DNA of 64,000 nucleotides from Christensenella tenuis. Its GTDB lineage: Bacteria > Bacillota > Clostridia > Christensenellales > Christensenellaceae. A program made the position numbers and the translations under genes. Shown piece after piece: positions 61,651-64,000 of the stretch. Location: NCBI RefSeq assembly GCF_014287795.1, contig NZ_JACOON010000001.1, positions 558,001-622,000 of the forward strand. Reading direction: 5' to 3'. The notes beneath the pieces were generated by a model, which ran no database searches, was not told the DNA's origin, and saw only the letters and a program-made list of their open reading frames with translations. Each line of letters opens with the position of its first letter. Positions within the stretch are counted from its first letter, which is position 1.

Positions 61651-62706
61651 TTAGTAAGGAGCTTCCTCTGTGATGTTGTTCTCCGTCAGATACTGTTCAA
61701 CGTTCTCACGGTCAACATTCGACGTCGGAATGATGAGTTCTTTCTCTACTTCCTTACCAGCAATCAGGTCAGCAGCAACCTGTACTGCATCAGCCATCAT
61801 GTAAGGAGCATATGTCTGAGAAGAAACCCAGATGTCCGGATAATCATCAAACAGGTCGAAGTAGGTCTTCGCACCACCACCGCCGGTGATTACTTTGATG
61901 TCCGTACGGCCAGCTTCTTTAATTGCCTGAAGGATACCCTGGGACATTTCGTCATCGGAAGAATAGATCGCATCGATTTCCGGGTTCGCCGTGAGCACGT
62001 CGGACATAACTGTCAGAACCGTTTCGGGAGCGCCGTTATCGGAAGCATATTCGCCAATGATTTCGAGTTCCGGATGCTCGGCAGCAACGGATTTGAAGCC
62101 ATCAACACGTTCCGTGAAAATCTCGCCATAGGACGGGATGTTCATGATAACAACCTTGCCGCCTTCCGGGCCAAGTTTGTCAACGATGTACTCGCCGCCC
62201 GCAACGCCCATGCCGGTGTTGTCGCCAGCTACATAGTAGTCAGGCTCTACGTCACCCAGCGTACGGTCGAAGTCGATCAGCGTAATGCCAGCGTCAAGAA
62301 CTTTCTGAGCAGCAACTGCCAGTTCGTCATTCTCCGGCATCATTACGATGTACTCGCAACCCATCTGGATCAGTTCGTCGATCTTGTTCGCCTGATCGTT
62401 TACGCTGTCAGATGCAACCAGCACATAGTTGAGACCGAGCTCTTCAGCTTTCTGCTTTGCAGACCACTGAACCGCTGCAACCCAACCCGTCGGGTTGTTC
62501 GGAACCGAGATACCTACGAGCGGGCCATCGCCGCTTGCAGCCGGTTCAGACGCTTCCGCGGATGCTTCAGTAGAAGCTTCTGCAGATGCTTCCGTGGATG
62601 CTTCAGTAGAAGCTTCCGTGGACGGTGTTTCCGCCGGTGCTGCGCAGCCAACGAACATAGCAACTGCTACGATAACGCAGACCACAAGAACCAAAGACTT
62701 TTTCAT
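61651..62706 (-). CDS. rbsB: sugar ABC transporter substrate-binding lipoprotein (RbsB type)
   Basis: 351 residues. Signal peptide with lipobox MFVGC (Cys21), then a low-complexity linker of EAS-type repeats (about 30-57), then a type I periplasmic binding fold (PLVGISVPNNPTGWVAA onward; IDFDRTLGD, VAGDNTGMGVAGGEYI, GGGGAKTYFD). The linker probably holds the domain away from the wall. First gene of the importer operon. The last residues (ITEEAPY) match a normal family end. Confidence 0.94.
   Translation of the reverse strand: MKKSLVLVVCVIVAVAMFVGCAAPAETPSTEASTEASTEASAEASTEASAEASEPAASGDGPLVGISVPNNPTGWVAAVQWSAKQKAEELGLNYVLVASDSVNDQANKIDELIQMGCEYIVMMPENDELAVAAQKVLDAGITLIDFDRTLGDVEPDYYVAGDNTGMGVAGGEYIVDKLGPEGGKVVIMNIPSYGEIFTERVDGFKSVAAEHPELEIIGEYASDNGAPETVLTVMSDVLTANPEIDAIYSSDDEMSQGILQAIKEAGRTDIKVITGGGGAKTYFDLFDDYPDIWVSSQTYAPYMMADAVQVAADLIAGKEVEKELIIPTSNVDRENVEQYLTENNITEEAPY
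62547..62634 (-). repeat. in-frame Ser/Thr/Glu/Ala-rich repeat in the binding-protein linker
   Basis: Plus-strand GGATGCTTCAGTAGAAGCTT occurs at 62560-62579 and again at 62596-62615, 36 bp apart, with similar units between. Encodes about eight (S/A)TEAS-like triplets. Such a tract can gain or lose units by slippage without breaking frame. Confidence 0.8.
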
Positions 62707-62806
62707 GTTTTGTTTCCTCCTACTTAGTTCTTAGAATATCTCAAACGGCTTATGCCATATTGAGCAAGAAATGCCGGGGCAATTCATAACTACCCTGTTA
62801 AACTGT

Positions 62807-62835
62807 ATTATACTTCACAAACATATAATTTTCAA
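62807..62835 (-). promoter_or_regulatory. promoter of the sugar importer operon
   Basis: Minus strand: TTGAAA (plus TTTCAA 62830-62835), 17-bp spacer, TATAAT (plus ATTATA 62807-62812). Confidence 0.82.
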
Positions 62836-63126
62836 CATTTATTTTGTATTTGTTATTAAATTTTTGTCGTTTTCTCTCTTTTTCCAAAAACCTTTGCTAT
62901 CATATATTGTTATTTGATACCATTTCGTTATTTTTCTGTAAAAACTCACAAAAAAACCAGGATTTTCCGTAGCATAACCGCAACACTACTGCTATTTGCG
63001 CCACATACCCCAAACCCTGATATTCCTTCTTTTTGCTCTCTAAATATAATCAGTTTTTTTAAATTTGTCAATACCAAATCCGCGGATGGAATATGCCGTT
63101 TTGGGCGCAATTCTTGTTAATATGGT
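62836..63126. other. AT-rich leader-upstream region of the importer operon, no gene
   Basis: Two operator-like elements are visible: TTTATTTTGTATTTGTTATT (62838-62857) just upstream of the -35, and ATATTGTTATTTGATACC (62904-62921); both resemble the element at 58778-58796. The rest (62930-63126) shows no coding signal, RNA fold or repeat that I can support. Confidence 0.5.
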
Positions 63127-63155
63127 AAAACCGTCCCCGAAACAGGAACGGTTTT
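63127..63155 (-). terminator. terminator of tRNA-Leu
   Basis: AAAACCGT and ACGGTTTT arms close to the 3' CCA of the tRNA on the minus strand; the final TTTT runs on in the minus direction. Confidence 0.8.
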
Positions 63156-63243
63156 GGTGCCGAAGACCGGGATCGAACCGGTACGGGGGTTAATTCCCGC
63201 AGGATTTTAAGTCCTGTGCGTCTGCCAGTTCCGCCACTTCGGC
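63155..63243 (-). tRNA. tRNA-Leu (anticodon TAA)
   Basis: Full cloverleaf read from the minus strand: acceptor GCCGAAG / CTTCGGC, D arm with TGGCAGACGC, anticodon arm AGGA-CTTAAAA-TCCT (anticodon TAA, 63207-63209, reading UUA), a long variable arm (GCGGGAATTAACCCCCGT) as expected for tRNA-Leu, and TTCGATC in the T loop. The CCA end is encoded (63155-63157). Confidence 0.96.
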
Positions 63244-63272
63244 ATAAAAACAAATATCAATATGACCAGTGT

Positions 63273-63301
63273 ATTTTACCACAAAAATCAGCACAATACA
63301 A
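63273..63301 (-). promoter_or_regulatory. possible tRNA-Leu promoter
   Basis: Minus strand: TTGTAT (63296-63301), 17-bp spacer, TAAAAT (63273-63278). The -35 is weak. An imperfect inverted repeat (ATCAATATGACCA / TGGTCATTATGAT, about 63255-63316) surrounds it. Confidence 0.5.
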
Positions 63302-63347
63302 TATGGTCATTATGATTTTTCGTTCCCTTGCTTGCGCAGTTATTGAC

Positions 63348-63380
63348 AAATCCGCGGGGCCAAAATAGCCCCGCAGATTT
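63348..63380 (-). terminator. terminator-like hairpin after the partial reductase gene
   Basis: AAATCCGCGGGGC (63348-63360) pairs with GCCCCGCAGATTT (63368-63380) with one mismatch and a 7-base loop. No strong T-run follows. Confidence 0.65.
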
Positions 63381-63400
63381 GCATCATGCTTTTCCCTCAA

Positions 63401-64000
63401 TCAGGTATGGTTTTGGGTTAATTTTCCTTTTTCTTTCCGCACGTTTACCAGAACGTTTGTATAATACTTGTTGTAAGTGCAGCAGCCGATGTTTTCCTGC
63501 CTGATCAAAAGTTCAAGACAGTTATCACACAGGGTGCAGAAATGGATGTCTTTCTCATTGCCGTCTGCCAGCTTTTGGGGCAGCAGCGGATCAGCAAAGG
63601 ACTGGCGTCCAAGGCCAATCATGTCCACAATGCCTCTCTCAATATTATGCGCGCCAACCTTGAACATCGTATTATCCTTCGGATCGATCATCTGCAGGTT
63701 TTTATTGCCATTGCCCCATACGGAGTAGTTCGAACCAATCAGCACCGTCTCCGGCTTCAATACCTTCTTGAATTCCTTCTGGAAGTACGGGTGCAGGTAA
63801 GCGATATAAGGATAGTTCTTTTCCGCCTGCGTAAGCGTAACCGTGATAGAAGGACTTCCTGCAGACTGAACGATATACTGCGCCCCGCGCTCTTCAAGGC
63901 CCTTAATCAGGTCAAGCGGCTCTGTAAGATCCAGAATCGGCGAATCGGGGCCCTCCGTTCCGAAACCGCCCGGGAAGCCTTCCCATGCGGAAATCTTAGA
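63401..64000 (-). CDS. old-yellow-enzyme-type NADH:flavin oxidoreductase (partial, 5' end outside window)
   Basis: The last about 199 residues, frame open to the window end. FMN-barrel elements: ERGAQYIVQSAGSPSITVT, VLIGSNYSVW and DMIGLGRQSFADP, then a Cys-rich 4Fe-4S-type segment (CTLCDNCLELL..IGCCTYN). It stops soon after, so it lacks the FAD/NAD domain of 2,4-dienoyl-CoA reductases. The N-terminal half of the barrel is not in the window. Substrate unknown. Confidence 0.85.
   Translation of the reverse strand, partial: SKISAWEGFPGGFGTEGPDSPILDLTEPLDLIKGLEERGAQYIVQSAGSPSITVTLTQAEKNYPYIAYLHPYFQKEFKKVLKPETVLIGSNYSVWGNGNKNLQMIDPKDNTMFKVGAHNIERGIVDMIGLGRQSFADPLLPQKLADGNEKDIHFCTLCDNCLELLIRQENIGCCTYNKYYTNVLVNVRKEKGKLTQNHT

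Noticed and set aside
62547..62634. short direct repeats as a CRISPR-like or mobile element
   Set aside because: They are in-frame codons of a low-complexity protein linker, without spacers of regular unique sequence.

Overview
The window reads as chromosomal DNA of an anaerobic member of the Clostridia (Bacillota). Evidence: strong GGAGG-type ribosome binding sites, sigma-A promoters (TTGAnn-17-TATAAT), OmpR/WalK-type two-component pairs, a Bce-type peptide-resistance cassette, GerMN lipoproteins, a B12-dependent class II ribonucleotide reductase and an indolepyruvate:ferredoxin oxidoreductase gene. A Christensenellales-like origin is my guess, not something the sequence proves. I see no transposase, phage, integrase or CRISPR array.

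Left part (1-25 kb), mostly housekeeping and mostly on the minus strand: iorA (cut by the window edge) and an aryl-CoA ligase; a cobalamin pair (cobC-like, cobU); a complete F1Fo ATP synthase operon atpI-B-E-F-(delta/alpha fusion)-G-D-C; an Eis-like acetyltransferase, a DUF2156 protein and pyruvate kinase; an atypical EF-G paralogue; a small membrane protein; a TIM-barrel protein; nrdJ with tandem NrdR boxes; murI; rpsT; holA; comEC with a degenerate nuclease domain; and an MBL hydrolase. The most striking feature is that no separate atpH exists: the C-terminal domain of the delta subunit is fused to the N-terminus of AtpA.

Middle part (25-38 kb), envelope sensing: an ECF S component and two GerMN lipoproteins follow a response regulator/histidine kinase pair. 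Then come an orphan Bce-type ATPase preceded by a 39-codon membrane-peptide gene, a full bceRS-bceAB cassette, and a third two-component pair. The orphan ATPase unit and the bceAB unit share promoter-proximal sequence blocks, which suggests common control.

Right part (38-63 kb), a carbohydrate island of about two dozen genes. It contains a PfkB kinase/class II aldolase/rhamnulokinase operon divergent from an FGGY kinase; an isomerase-epimerase-dehydrogenase operon; an epimerase-alcohol dehydrogenase-VOC operon whose first gene has foreign-looking codon use; a seven-gene set (Gfo/Idh/MocA dehydrogenase, Zn alcohol dehydrogenase, phosphotriesterase-like lactonase, shikimate-dehydrogenase-like protein, cupin isomerase, 2-hydroxyacid dehydrogenase, KDPG-type aldolase); a second FGGY kinase with a DeoR repressor; and an RbsBAC-type importer. 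AT-rich operator-like elements recur at several of these promoters. Together they look like a locally controlled uptake and oxidative breakdown route for a sugar or sugar derivative that I cannot name. The window ends with tRNA-Leu(TAA) and a partial old-yellow-enzyme-type reductase.
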